Below, one piece after another: positions 37,235-50,373 of a stretch of DNA of 64,000 nt. The first letter of the stretch is position 1. Each line of letters opens with the position of its first letter. Source of the stretch: Sweltsa coloradensis. Lineage: Eukaryota; Arthropoda; Insecta; Plecoptera; Chloroperlidae. The notes under the pieces were generated by a model. It was not told the DNA's origin and searched no databases. It saw nothing but the letters and a program-made list of their open reading frames with translations. Location: assembly GCA_024449915.1 (NCBI GenBank), contig JAMZAV010000310.1, forward strand, positions 930,001 to 994,000, read 5' to 3'. A program made the position numbers and the translations under genes.

Positions 37235-37308
37235 AGAACCTGACTCCTGGGTAACTATTTAACTCTTTGTTGACATAATAGACTTCCTCGAAAGTATTTT
37301 GATTACTT

Positions 37309-37317
37309 CTAGATGGC
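37309..37317 (+). promoter_or_regulatory. CTCF-like core word
   Basis: TTCTAGATGGCAGTA on the + strand, 75 bp from a divergent partner at 37226-37234. Confidence 0.25.
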
Positions 37318-40300
37318 AGTATTAGAACTTCGCGCGTCTTTTCGTTGACATGGACAACGTTACTTTATATTTTGAATTTCATTACATATTATCGGAATCA
37401 AAATAAATTAAAATATTGTGACGACGGACATTCTAAATGATTTGCGGCTCCATTTGTGCTGTTTTAGTGTTCAAGAAAAAGAATTTCTGCGATAATTTAG
37501 GACCGTTTACTTTAACGATTTTGCCAAACTAATGGCATTCTGAGAACGAACTTGCGGATGGTCAAAATTTCAACTCGATCCGAGCCTCCGTTCGAACGTT
37601 ATGGCGAGAATACATAAAAAAAAACAATAAACAAAAAACAAATAAGAAAAAAACACATAAACCATGTGACTAATTTTACGGCAGAGTCAAATGTGAAACG
37701 CTGTTGCTCGCTTAAAACTTACAAAAAGCACGCGTTGTTTGTGTGAGCTTAAATCTTTTATTTCGATCAAGCATTGTTGGTAAGGGTTACGTGGTTATGA
37801 CACTTCTGAAAACTGTAATGTATCTAGGAGAATGGATGATTCTTATTGAGCATATTTTATTGGTCTTTCGAGTTCACGATATTCTCTTTGTTTGTTCGTG
37901 GATTATTATATTTCACCGAGTTGAGCATGCAGCGCATTCTGAATGACATGTTTGTAATTGAAGTCCCGGCATGTTGATTAAGGTCGAGCTTTACCTTCCA
38001 AGTGCAGCGTTTTGCCGAGCGATGGCAGCACTGGCTGGAACCGGCTGTTTTCGACTTTCATCGCTGCCGCCATCTAGCGCGAGTCTGTTGAATTACCAAA
38101 CGCGACCCTTGCGATTGATTTCCCTCCGCGAATCTGCGCACAGGGTAGTCGTACATTGGCTAGGAAGCTGGCGCCAGAGATGCTCACACTGACCGCTGCA
38201 CGGCGCCAGGGGTCAGTCATGCATTCGGAGCTAGAACAACACATCAATCACACCATCTGCAGGATGCCTCGTATATCGTATGGGGGCCGTGTTCGAGCCT
38301 CGTATACCATGTTTATTATCGGCTCACGTCACCAAACTCATTAATCTGATGGATGGAGTGACAAAAACGTCAATTTTGTAAAAACAATCTAAAAACCCCC
38401 AAAACGTATAAAAAATAAAGTACACTAGCTGAACACGGAAGTATCTCTACCGAAATCATTTTATTAAGTTAAGAACATATTTTATATCTTCGTTGTCTAT
38501 GGAGACCATTCCAAAAATAATAGAGATGTCGAATTTTATATGACTGTAAATCTAGATTCCGTGCGTTTTATGCCCGAGGCAATTTTATCCCCGTCGTGTT
38601 ACAGAAGAGGGTGTGTGGTTTATGTCGTCATTTTCTTTCCCTGGCCTCAGCTGGCATTTGGTTACGGGACCCGAGGAAGAGCAAGATGGGGCGACCACTC
38701 ACTAACAACGGTTAAATCTCGACAGCGCCGCAATTAATGTAATTAATTTCTTCCTCTCAACCGTTTGCCAACGTATGTTAGATCGTATTCTCTACGTTAT
38801 TCTATGTTCCTGAAATGTTCAAGATTCGTACTCCACCCCCTTCCAAGAATGTTTTGTCTGTTGCAGTCGAATGCACGGAAGTTCTATAATATTTAATCGG
38901 TTTTTAGCAACTTGTACATAAATACGTCTAGTCCGAAAGTATGGTGCTAAAAATAGGGTCGTGTGCAAAATACGACCAAATTTTCTTATTCAGTCCACGT
39001 CCACCGGCTTGTTCTCCATCAATTCAATACGATTTCATTTTATTCCTTTTTTATATCGGCACTTTGGTTTATGACAAAGTTCCCTACATCGGACGTTATA
39101 CCCATGGTCGCCTATATTAATCTGTAATGTGGTTCCCTGGTAAAAATACCCGTTTATTTATTAGAGAGTCCAGCGGTTATTCTTGCAATATAATGAGTCT
39201 TACGTTGTGTTAGTATTTTACCCCGTTCATAAGCGCACGCGGTTGCAGTTCATATGCAATGTTTGTGTGGTGATAACCAGACATGTCTATTTTCTAAGCC
39301 GGTTACTTATCCTGTCATAGTGTAATTTACCTCGTAAACGAGCCTGCAAATGTATCAGCTAGGGAGTTAGCTGTTTTAAGCTCTTTGTTTTCGTCATTGT
39401 TTTCGAACTGTGGTGTTTACGAAACTCAAGTTTGACAGAAGTTCGAGATGTCCTATCTCTGTGTGTACAGTGGTGCCCGAGTTTGACGTGGGAAATACGC
39501 GAACTATCTAGCCAAGCAGTTCGTGGAAACCTCGCTAGGTGGCGACGCTTGTGTCGCGCTTTTCAGAGGTCGATGTGGATTCGTGACCGGCGCAGTGGAA
39601 TTTATTTTAAAACACGCTTGGTTTACACACTTGGGGTGCACAAATATAATAGTGCACACTCAAACAAACAAACACACATTCCATGCAACGGGTGCCTTTT
39701 AGAAATGTTTGTCCAGCATGATGTCTTTAAAGCGTTTGATATCGTCGCTACTTATAGTCTGTTGTAAGCAAAACTTACCCCACTTAGCAGAGAAAAAAGT
39801 ATGTTGAAAGAATGTATTTTGTTTATAACAGTAATTTAACGGCACCAATAATTAAAAAGTGTTATCATTACAATATTATTTGAAATATATTTTGATTTGT
39901 ATATACTCACATGTATCTGAGCATAATCACATCCATTGTGATAAATTATACATAGGCACATTCTGTACACATAACAAGTAAAAACTTATTGAACCGAAAG
40001 AAGTTGGTGAACGTTCACCGCTTTTAATATAAATCCCTCCCTTTTTCCATCAGCTCACATGAATGCGGAAGGCGGAGGGGCTTATCTCTGAATTCCTATG
40101 CAAATATTTCACTTTGAAAACACCAATACCCTTAGAGCGTCGGCTATATTTCTATATCGGCCTAACGTGGGGAACGAAATGAGCCGGCATCTATTGAAAC
40201 TCCTAACCCATTGACTGGCCTTTCGTGTAAAGAAATATTCGGTCAGTAACTGACGGTTGAAAACAGTTCAACAATGGTACAGAAATCCATCATGCTAGGG

Positions 40301-40695
40301 GTAGTGGTTTCGATGTCACCATTGAACTTGACAAGAGATCCTGGCTCTTTTATCAGCCTTACATAGCTTGACAACACTATTCAGGAGTTGATTCACAACG
40401 ACAAATTCAGGCACCTCATAGAAGAAGTTCATAATAATATGCTTAGTCTGCAAAACAATTTATAATATATTTGAACCGTATTAAAACATTACAGTAATTT
40501 AAATATACTTTTTTCTGTGGTATAAGCCGCTAATGGGTAATGGGTTTGTATGACAAGTTATTGCATATTATATCATAGCTTAAAGATTGTGCCTATTGTT
40601 GATACTGTAGGCCTACTGAGATGTAGATAAATATTCGCGTGTTTTAAACCTAAGGGTATTGGTTTCGAAACTCTTCCTACAACCCCTACCACAGC
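37318..40695. other. Non-coding DNA
   Basis: No gene could be supported. A GC-richer patch at 38.0-38.2 kb contains the CTCF-like word above. A 111-codon frame at 39432-39767 starts at an alternative codon and shows no motif. Confidence 0.45.
38069..38077 (-). promoter_or_regulatory. CTCF-like core word
   Basis: Minus strand reads GCGCTAGATGGCGGC, the best match of the group (about 12 of 14 to CCASYAGRKGGCRS). It lies in a GC-richer patch at 38.0-38.2 kb. Confidence 0.3.
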
Positions 40696-40857
40696 TCACA
40701 CTTGGATGACCGGTCTCTTTAGATCCTCTCTCAGATGCTGGTGTGTGTTCCTTCCGCTACTCCTCACATCGTTCCGATTAGCCTCGTATCGCTTCAACCA
40801 AGATTCAAAACCCCAGCCGGCATCATCAATCATACCAGCAGACGACTCGCGGAACTG
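40696..40857 (-). CDS. Candidate terminal coding exon, unknown protein
   Basis: On the minus strand an acceptor-like TTTACTCTAG is followed by a frame of 53 codons ending in TGA (complement of 40696-40698). The peptide starts QFRESSAGMIDDAG, contains GWGFESWLKRYEANR and ends in KRPVIQV. It is hydrophilic, rich in Arg, Asp, Glu and Asn, with three Trp/Tyr and no low-complexity run, which is unusual for translated AT-rich intergenic DNA. The segment is also GC-richer than its flanks. I recognise no family. It might be the last exon of a minus-strand gene nested in the larger + strand intron, a fragment of a mobile-element protein, or chance. An upstream exon would have to lie beyond 40.87 kb on this strand; I found no clear partner. 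Confidence 0.25.
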   Translation of the reverse strand, partial: QFRESSAGMIDDAGWGFESWLKRYEANRNDVRSSGRNTHQHLREDLKRPVIQV

Positions 40858-43800
40858 CTAGAGTAAACATTGCTCACTTTTTTCACCCATTTCGAATATC
40901 ATGCATGGTAGTTTTTACATTCATTTGTTTCGAAGCCGTTCGGTCGTTACATTGAACTGTAACAACCTTGTTTTGCGAGTCTCGTTCGTGTAAACAACAC
41001 CAACAAACAAACAAGCTCGCGACTACACGGGCTGCTCTCATCATCGTCCGTGCACGACTCACTGGGTGGGTGGGATCTCTCCCTCGAGTAATGGCTTGTT
41101 ACCGTTGTGCAATTACCTTCTCCTTGAACCTAGACCGTAGCTTGGGAGTGGCCCTTTGCCAACCAAAAGAGAATACTAGAGAACTCAAATGATGAAAGCG
41201 TTTTTATTATGTACTATTCTTACTTCCGCTCTGTGCTCTAGACTGTGAAGCCAGGAACGGGGTTTTACTGCCCCTCTGCAAGCTCTTGCGGTCGCTTGCA
41301 TCCGAACTGATCGTCCTTAGTTATCTAGAGATGCAACTATACCCGCGCATTGAGGGAATGTTTATTTGTTTATTCTACGCCTTTTGGTCTTGTTTGACAA
41401 GGTAGCAAGTCCATCTCTGAACGATTCCCCGGACTAGCAGCTGTGATATTACATCAGAGGGGAAATAAAGATAAGTATTTTATCCTGTTTTAAGATTTCT
41501 GAGAGATATAAAGTCACTATTTCTCGATTGGTTAGTCGGGAAACACTGAATTGTATTAAATTTAATGCCACGTCGGGAGAACATTTCACTCTACCCAAGT
41601 TATTAAAATGGACATTTTAATAAAATTTTACGCCCCTTGACACACGCGATCGTTTAGATCATTTTAAATCATGTTTTACCCCGATTTAACTACTTAGATG
41701 ATTCGTTTTACTGTATTGTACCTCTACTATGTATGATTTCACGACTGACCAATCATAAACGTAGTTGTGTTTGTCGCTTGACGCGCAGTCTGAGCGCTGT
41801 TTCTGATTGGTTAAGTCGCTCGAGCCGCGTGACGGGGAATCCACCGTCTCGTGTCAAACGTGGCCGGTCCCTGGCGGTCAGTCATCGTCTCGATTCACCT
41901 TCGTAACTAGTGAGAGCACAACCTGTGAGGCTATAAACTCGTACCACGGGGGTTTTGGACCACACTGTACATGCTAATCACGAAATGAATAATGTAACTC
42001 TGTTTGTGTTTGAAAGTTTGTGTGGCACGTCTCTTTCGATTTACATGTGCCCCCCTCCCCTTCAGTTGCAGCTCCCGCCACTCCCTGCGCAAGTGACATT
42101 GCCCATACCGTGGTTGCATCATTGTTGGACTGCTGGTGTTTTTACGATCGGCTGTAAAACCGTCTGGCCATCTAGATTCGAACGATTGCATATTTTCATC
42201 TCCGGGAAGCGCTGACAAAAGTTCGACTCGGTAGGGTTGTGTATTTCGACGCAGATGCAGTTAATATGTTTTGAAAGTTTGGCAGTGTTTAGGGAATACC
42301 GGATGGAAATGGGTCAATTGCTACAATTAAACAATTAATGAAAATGAGAAAAGCTATTGCACTGTTATTTAAAACATACTTTAATTCTTATGGAGAAGTT
42401 TGTTGTTTTTATTTCCCCTATGACATACGGCGTCGCTTGTGCGACTCGGGTTTCGCCCGAAACTTATTTAGATTGCTTGAACTGTTATTTTAAATTAAGT
42501 GTTCCCTACATCACATGCAAATGCATTCCCTCTTCGTTCGTTCGTTGTTTAATCGAGATAAATATTAACTCTCGCCGTGTTGCGCCAACAAGTTTCCCCG
42601 TAATGAGTTATGGCAAGGAAAACCTTCCCCACCATTGTATGCACTAAGTCAAGCCAAGACACCAGACGACTATAGTATATTATGTCTATCATAGGATGTT
42701 TGCTATTATACGTAGGTGGTTTCTCCGATACTGATGGAGTTTTCGCCCGTTCGAAATCTCGTAACAGTTGCCTTGTCTGGTCGTGTCAGTTGTCATGGAA
42801 GTCAATCCATCGAATTCATGCACTGATATATCCACCATTAAGTAATTGATTGATTTTTGTTGTTTAACGTCTCCATTATTGCAGTATTGCTATTCGAGAA
42901 GATCATTAATTCAAATGATGGTAGCATTGAACGTTATGTGTTTTCCGGAGTAGTTTATAATCGTTTACCACTTCGAGCTATTATTTGTTGTGTTTTTTTT
43001 CTATATCGGTTCTTTTTATCTCAGACACGAATGCACGGAGTTTCATTTTTCTTTATTTTGAATAGTTTATTATAGTCTTCAGTTAACCAAGAAACGACTA
43101 CGCTAACGTCGTATTTTCTCAATTGAATCTACATTTGTCGAGAATCATAAACTTGTGGAAAGAATAATATTTAATGAATCAACCCTCTAGAATATTGGTT
43201 CTTTATTGATCTCTAGCGTGTACTCCGGCAATCGAGCAATCACGTACCCATATACATTCCATTTCTCTGAATTCCTGTTGTGAAATCCGTGGAATAACTC
43301 AAATTACATTTCAAGTTTTAATTTGTATGGTTTATTTTTGACCATGTCATTTTGTTGATATACAATGAAATATCACTTTTAATCCCGAATGCGGGTTGTA
43401 ATTTAAAATCGCTGCCCTCATCAGCCCCTGTTTGTCTATTCCCACACATGAAAATTATTTTCTACTCAACAACAGTTTTTCAGTTGAAAAAAAAACACGC
43501 TCTTTCCATGAAATATGTACTTGTAGTTTATTTGTACTCCTTGATACATCTTTCACGGAGATTTATATGCATTATATTGTATCCACGTAGGATTCTGAAT
43601 AATATTGTATAGTGTATTTCTGGATTATGTCAGAACGACAGTTCCTTCCAAAATTTAAACACTTAAGTTATCATTTACTGTAGACTAGTAAGAAACAGAA
43701 ATATTCCGTTATTTCATGGTATGTTATCGTTGTGGTAGAAATATATTGTGGAATCTCCTTTACAAAGGTGAAGTGAATTTTATCGTAGGCATTAGCTTCT

Positions 43801-44890
43801 TTTTTCCGGACAGAGCACTTTTCCTGATGAATGTGGTTTGAGGACAGTTGGAAAGTAATGCTCTGGGGTTGTTTTTAAGGACCCAAACCCAACGATGTTC
43901 TGATGACTAGAAGAAACCCTAGTAAAAACATTTTGCGAGATTGCTGGGACCGGTTTATTAATTTAAACGTTGGTAACTAACAAAATGTATTATGGGTTCA
44001 TTCAGAACAGTCAAGCTGATAATTATGTAACTAGAAGGAAAGCCCTTGGAACGCTACCAGTGCAGTTCACACCAAGACTCGTTCTCATACATCGTGACAG
44101 TAGAAAAACAATATGTCGTTTCGCGTTTTAGTGGTTATTTATGCTCTGTGTTGTGCATTAGTGCCCATTGTTTTGAGTGTGGGCGAGTCATGCGTGCAGT
44201 TTTAGTGAGCGCGATGTGAATCGTTTGTTCTCATCAAGAAACGATCACAGTCGACCATGTTACGCGGGCTAGCCTCCTGCTGTGTGTGTATGTGGAGGGC
44301 CTTTCACTCGGACAAGCACAAATGTTACTGCTACGCACTGTGTACACGGCCAATAGTATACCACTCGCATCTGGAACGCAGAATAATTGATATCCACCAC
44401 GTAGCCCTAGTTTAAATCGGATTCGATAAAAATACAGCATCGTTTCAATGGTGGCATATTTTATAAACCTCGACACAGCGGCCATGCAGCGAGCATGAAT
44501 AATGTTTTCAATCACGATAGATGGCTAAAAGAAATCCGATTATTTCTTCGATTGCCATGTTGGTACGAACTCCATAATTAAATTATTCCAAGGGTTTTGG
44601 CCTCACTCTTTTAACCGTTAAATATACCAAAATAGTAACGGAGTTGTGGAAAAAACTGTCTAATCTGTGGGTAAAAGTTGAGAGACCACTCACTTTCTAA
44701 GCAAACTTGTGATGTGATTGTCCACATTGTGATTTCTTGTATTGAGATATCAAATGTTGTTTTTTGTTGTGTTGTTTGTTATTTGTTCAAAAAAATGTGA
44801 TGCGTTGCTGTTGAGTTGTCTGCCAATGTTATCAACCACCACCGCTTTTGTAATTTGCGTGTGCAAAATTGATGATCGTTTTGTATAATT
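40858..44890. other. Non-coding DNA
   Basis: No gene could be supported. A perfect AT hairpin (TTATTAAAAT / ATTTTAATAA) lies at 41600-41623, and a CTCF-like word GCCATCTAG at 42167-42175. The 41.75-42.2 kb segment is GC-richer. Confidence 0.45.
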
Positions 44891-44917
44891 GTTTTATTTC
44901 TTCTTTTACAGGTAAGT
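44891..44917 (+). promoter_or_regulatory. Recursive splice site (ratchet point)
   Basis: The pyrimidine tract GTTTTATTTCTTCTTTTACA leads to AG at 44910-44911, immediately followed by GTAAGT at 44912-44917. This joins a consensus 3' splice site to a consensus 5' splice site with no exon between, the form YYYYYYNCAG|GTAAGT established for recursive splicing in long Drosophila introns. It would let a long + strand intron be removed in steps. It lies about 28.9 kb downstream of the candidate first exon, a spacing in line with known ratchet points. Confidence 0.45.
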
Positions 44918-44967
44918 TCCTTCACGGTCGCATACCTTTGATATCATCTTTATTGGCAGCCATATTG
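44912..44967 (+). other. Possible 56-nt recursive-splice exon
   Basis: Downstream of the ratchet point, CATATTG|GTAAGT gives a second consensus 5' splice site at 44968. The 56 nt between would be an RS-exon, the kind of cryptic exon that competes with the regenerated donor at recursive sites. Its length is not a multiple of three, so inclusion would shift the frame. Confidence 0.3.
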
Positions 44968-44973
44968 GTAAGT

Positions 44974-47439
44974 TTTTCCTCTTAAAATGTGCCTATTGTT
45001 CCACGTCAGTTTTATGAAAATCAATGTGACAAATTTACCGTCTGCCACCCTTGAATCGACAGTCAATATCTCTTCGATGTTTTAAACCAGTTTAAAACGA
45101 ATTACTTCTTATTTTTCATAAACTTAAGATGATTTATGTTTCAAGTAGAGATTATGTCTTTTTATATCATTTACGGCTAACACATAATTGACTCGTTCAT
45201 TAATTAACTCGCTCACAAGTTAATCGTGTCAGTTGCATCGCGACACAGCCGGTTATTAATAATGAATTGCTATTTATTGTGCGATATTTGGAGCGCTATT
45301 CAAAGACTTGTGTCAACTCGTAGATTAACAGAATGTTGTTCTTAATGTTCTCGCTCTAGTTTGAGTATTTATACATAGAGATTTATTTCATAATTAATGC
45401 CCTTCCTGTCGGGAATAATACTGTTAAAGTTTCAACTAGTTTTCATTTGCTTTTTGTCAGCTTAAAACAAATCAATGGAATATAATCAGCAATCTGTAAT
45501 ATATATATATATATATTTTTGTATTCAGTTTACTGAGTGGTTTCGAAGTATGGTACTAACAACCTTCATTTTCTAAACTCTATGCGCAGAGTTTTCAAAT
45601 TAAAAAAGTTGTCCTGAAGTCTTCATTAAATCCTCCGCGTTGACGTTGATTGCCATGTTTTCTATGGGTGACGACGGTAAAATTTGTTGGCAAACCAAAC
45701 ACCATTAACCTCGTTTGCATGTCTGGAGTGAAATTGGATTGCTTCGGGATTACCCGAGTTTGATGTGAATCGAACCCTGCTACGTGTTCCCCATGTATAA
45801 CTTGGGTTTCCGCGCGAGTTCGATGCATCTCTTTGATAGGAAGGACATCTCGTTACTGCTGTTTTACGGCAGTATAAAGTGGCACCTTTCCATCACAAAC
45901 CCGTTGTTTCGGAGCTACCGCTTTGGAGCGGATTGAAGTGGAGTCGTTAAATCCTCAACCATGATTGTATACGGGAGAGTGAATCCCTGATTGGAACTCT
46001 ACGTAGGGATGTATTCTGTATTGAGTCTGTCACTAAGACGGTCAACAACAAGCATAACGTGCAGTCGGTCGCACGTTGTCAATTAAGCGTTTGTTTTTTT
46101 TTTGTATAAGTAGGCCTATATTTATTGTGAGTATTTACATACGTATAATTACAGAGTACCAACTGAAATACCAGAGCCTTCTGCTCTCTACTTTCAACCT
46201 TGACATAAAATTTTGAGGAACCTAAAGATTAAGAATATAAATAATTACATATGAAAACAAGGGAAAGATTAATAAAAAAAACTCTTCATTGGGTGATTTT
46301 CAAAACAAAATACGTGATACATGTAGTTCTAATATGCATGACTTGACAATTGCGCAGTGACCGAACTTACCATAAGCGGTTTAGATTTTTATTTCGTGAC
46401 ATAAGCTAAGCGGAGAACGTACACATTCCGTATTCCGTCTGTATTGTTGTTTCATCTAAACGTAATCAATCTTCTATATAACAATAAACGCTTGATTCAG
46501 ATTCCAGCTCCAATCAGTTCAGTTTTCTACTGGTGTAGAGTGGAATTATTTATAATGCAACTCTTTTGACGTCTATACTACTTTGAGTCGAGAGTTACTT
46601 TTTTACACATCAACGCGACGCAACAACCCGGATGAACCTACTGCTGCATATTTGATAAAGTTGTTTTTCTCTTTCACAGTTGTCACTTTAATGTAAAGTT
46701 TTTCACATACACATTTTAAAAGCATGTCTATATAGATTTTCCGTTTTCGTATCGCGTTCCACGTTAGCTTAACTTCACTCGTGTTTGAGTAATAGCCTCT
46801 CACGTAGAACAAGTTTATCGGTAAATAACGTCTAGTCTAGTCGGATATAGCAAACGTGAAGGGAGTGCCACATTGGAACCAAGTTGGACGTAACATCCCT
46901 GATCGAGAGGGTCCAAACCCCACGCCCGTGTACTGTACCTCTCGTGTACTTGCAGACACTGTGTCTGATATTAATAATTCCGATAACGTAATTCAAGAGC
47001 AAATGGACGCGGCACAGGGTTGTGTCTATGGCGTCCTGTCCACTTGGCATTCCGCGCCCTGCCCGGCAGTGTCCGGTGTGGGCTTATTACAGTCGTAACC
47101 TAAAGACACTGCGGACGGGCGGGCTCTACCCCTGCCGCAGCCAGGACAAAGGAAATGCGCCACTTACGAGATGCTAGCTTCCGAAATGCGAACTCCATTC
47201 TAATAAATTGTCGGTCTTGAACGCCGCGACCGTTAAGTCCGAGAACAACAATGAAACATAGGGTTGAAATAAAAGCTTCGTCGCGTGGCAAGTGTAGGCT
47301 CTGTTTCCGGCTAGCCAGGCCCCGTCCAGACCTGACTCGGCGAGCTCTCTGAAATCCATTTATACAGACCGACAGGGCGTCCCTTGGATTAGGCATGTAT
47401 TCCTAGGTGGCTTGTAAAGATGTCGCCTCCTTCATTTAT
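44974..47439. other. Non-coding DNA
   Basis: A (TA)9 run lies at 45499-45516. No gene could be supported; paired 70-100 codon frames at 46.6-47.4 kb on both strands lack motifs and splice signals. Confidence 0.45.
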
Positions 47440-47770
47440 CACATTTTTCATCGCGCCGCACGACGGGAGTAGCTTGTATACACGCGGGGGCGGAGGAAGT
47501 TCCCGCCGCGCGCTTCCTCGATGACATGACCCTCCGTGTCAATAAACTCGACAACTTGGGCACTTCCAAGAAACTTGCTTTATTTCTCTCGGTTCCGTCT
47601 CGTATCGCTCCAATCCGCGAGGCCGCCGTCGCATATTAAACTTGCAGGGTCCAACACGAAACACGACGTGCCTCGGAAACAGGGACGCTAAGTGCAACCC
47701 GGACAGCATTAGGGAGAGTCGTCAAACTGCCCCCGCCCGCACGATCTGGGAGAGCCCCACCCGCTCTTCA
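47440..47770. promoter_or_regulatory. CpG-rich patch
   Basis: About 330 bp rich in CpG and G/C runs, including a hairpin GAGGAAG (47493-47499) / CTTCCTC (47513-47519). It is the most GC-rich part of the second half of the window. It may be an enhancer, an unannotated promoter or a decayed GC-rich repeat; no start, TATA box or exon can be defined. Confidence 0.3.
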
Positions 47771-50373
47771 TAATTCCCACCAAGAGATTTGTATTTGTAC
47801 AAAGGGCTTCTTTATGAACGGATTAAATATCGCGCTCGCTGTATCGCAGCAATTAGCCCTAATTAAGAATCTCGCTACTTGGCCGATCCACTTAGACTGG
47901 TGTGGACCGGTTTTTCGTCCCCAAGAACAAACTTCGGTCCCAGCCCAGCCCAACACAGCTTTAGCGCTTGTTTAATTGCTTTCTATTCAACTTGCTCCGA
48001 TTAATTAGTAAAGGCCTACACTGTATTCCAGTGCGCCCTCAATTTGCTAATTGAATTTTTTTCTCAGAATAATTTCCTCATCTCTCAACAACACCAGAAT
48101 TGAGTCACAATAATACCGTCTTACGTACGCATGAATCACGGCTTTCCCTGGTTCTTGTGAAGTCAATCTGTCCAACGCGTACTCTTGTTCTCTCCCAACA
48201 GGTTGTGTCGACTATTGCAAAACATGGACACGGTACGAGGGCAGTGATTCTATCAATAAGATAATAAATTAGCAATCGATGTTGTTTAAAAACCTGCACA
48301 GAGTATGGCCTTACGGACTTACTCTTTATGTTTCGACTGTACCGACTTGTTGGTACCATTTCGTAAGTACCAATATGTGGTTGCTTTCATGTGATTCTTT
48401 CCCCATTTCCGAAGTGATTTTTGTGTCACAAACACTTTAGAGAGGGATGTGATATTCCTAGACTGGTAATATAAAACCTCCATTATCATCAGCCTGTTGT
48501 CATTGTATAAAACAAGTAATATTGATCGTTGCTAGCCTGCTAATAATCTCTACTAACGCATGTTAATGGCTATCGATCTGGATGCTGCTGCAACATGTCG
48601 TAGCTTCTCGTGTCACTGAAATGTTCCCACGAACACTCCCCAGTCCCCATGTCCGCGTGTTATTAGAATGTCGCCACCCGCTAGTGATAATATATTATCT
48701 TGGTGGTGCTCCGAAGAAGGAATCGCGTAGTCCTAAAACCTTGCTTCATACGTCCTTACTCATTCTTTATCTACACATATGTCTTCATTATCCTACTCAA
48801 TACAATGAAGACGCAATAACATCCATAACGACGTCAATAGATTATTGTTTTCTGGACTTTTGGCAACTTGAAACACTTCGCATTAAACAGTAGAGCTTCC
48901 TTATGACCTATGTTAGAGCTTTTTTACAGATCCTAGCAAAGACGTCCAATAGCCTTATAACCTTAATTCTCCGCTGAATTTAGCTTTCAAGTAGGGAAAC
49001 GTTTTTTTTTTTTTTACTTAATATACAATCCAATTTTCCCACCATATACATTTGTAGTATACACATGAGAGGTTTTATTGGGTTTCATTTATATCGTAGA
49101 ATTGAAGCACCGCCCAAATGGTTGGCTTCAAATCTGGTATTCTGTACCCAGGAGATTCCTCTTTTGACATTATGCAAATCTATTGGTTTGGTTACAGTTT
49201 AGACTCGGCAAGCGGTGACCTACTTTTGTGAATTTACCATTCAAAGCCCCTAGCAATAATATTAACTATACACCACGCTTGTTTATTGATAAACGTCGTG
49301 GGACACATGCACGCCTTTCATACTTTCTGCTGTATGCAATAAATACATAAATAAAGTAAAAAGTGCACTTTATACTAGCGTCTCGGGATGCAGCCGGTGT
49401 GCCAGCAATTCTGTTCGACTAACGAATATTTTCCCGTTTATTGTTTATTTTGTCTTTTGTTAAATAATTTTTAATAATCGTTTTTGTATAAATATTGGCA
49501 TTGCAATCTTGATCCAATTTGGTTCTTCTTTTCTTGACGGTAAAACGTTGGGCGCTTTGCCCTGATCCTGGCAAATAAATAAGTTAAGTGCAAACTTTCT
49601 AAATAGAGAAATGATATTTCCGTTTGTTCTGTAGATTTCAGAGAAGTTTTAAATAACATCTGTGTGTAGCATTTGTTCGTCCTGAAAGACAGAGCGATGA
49701 CTGGCGGCTGTGTTTGCGAGGTAATTATTTTATAACACAACGTTAAACCTCGAGTAGAATCCACGGGGTTGATGAGGCCGCCCGGAATGTGTTCACGTGA
49801 AAAACACCGACTGCGAAACATTTCAGTGGGACATAAAAAATATGGATACGCCAAACCATTTCAACAGTCTCGCCTCTTGGCCCGTAACTAATTTCTGCAT
49901 ATCTCTTTTAAATTACTCTTTTATTTCATCACGGGTGAATAATATGCTCAAAAGCCCCCTGTACAAAACAAATATAACTTGATTGTTATTGCCAAATTGC
50001 AGAGCAAATAATGCATTTCACTTCGTTTTACATCATTATGTACATTGAAGTGATTTGTGTAAACGATTCGTTTTATTTGTTTAATATCCAACCAATTAAG
50101 TTGTTTGCTGTTTTATCCAAACACAAAACAATATAAAAGAATTTTATAGATTCAATAAAAATAAGTTACAACAAACAAAATGTAATCCGCCACTTCGTAT
50201 TCCAAACCTAATTATATTTCCTATCATTGCATGTTTGCTCGAGCGTAGCTAATGTAGGTATCCAAATCACTAACAATCAACTCACATAATGCACAAAGTG
50301 CAGCAGTGAGCCATCATGAAACACATCTCGACTGGGATGGATGTACAGATAGACAATGCCGCCGGTCGATTAG
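47771..50373. other. Non-coding AT-rich DNA
   Basis: Nothing recognisable apart from a T run at about 49002-49014. Confidence 0.5.
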
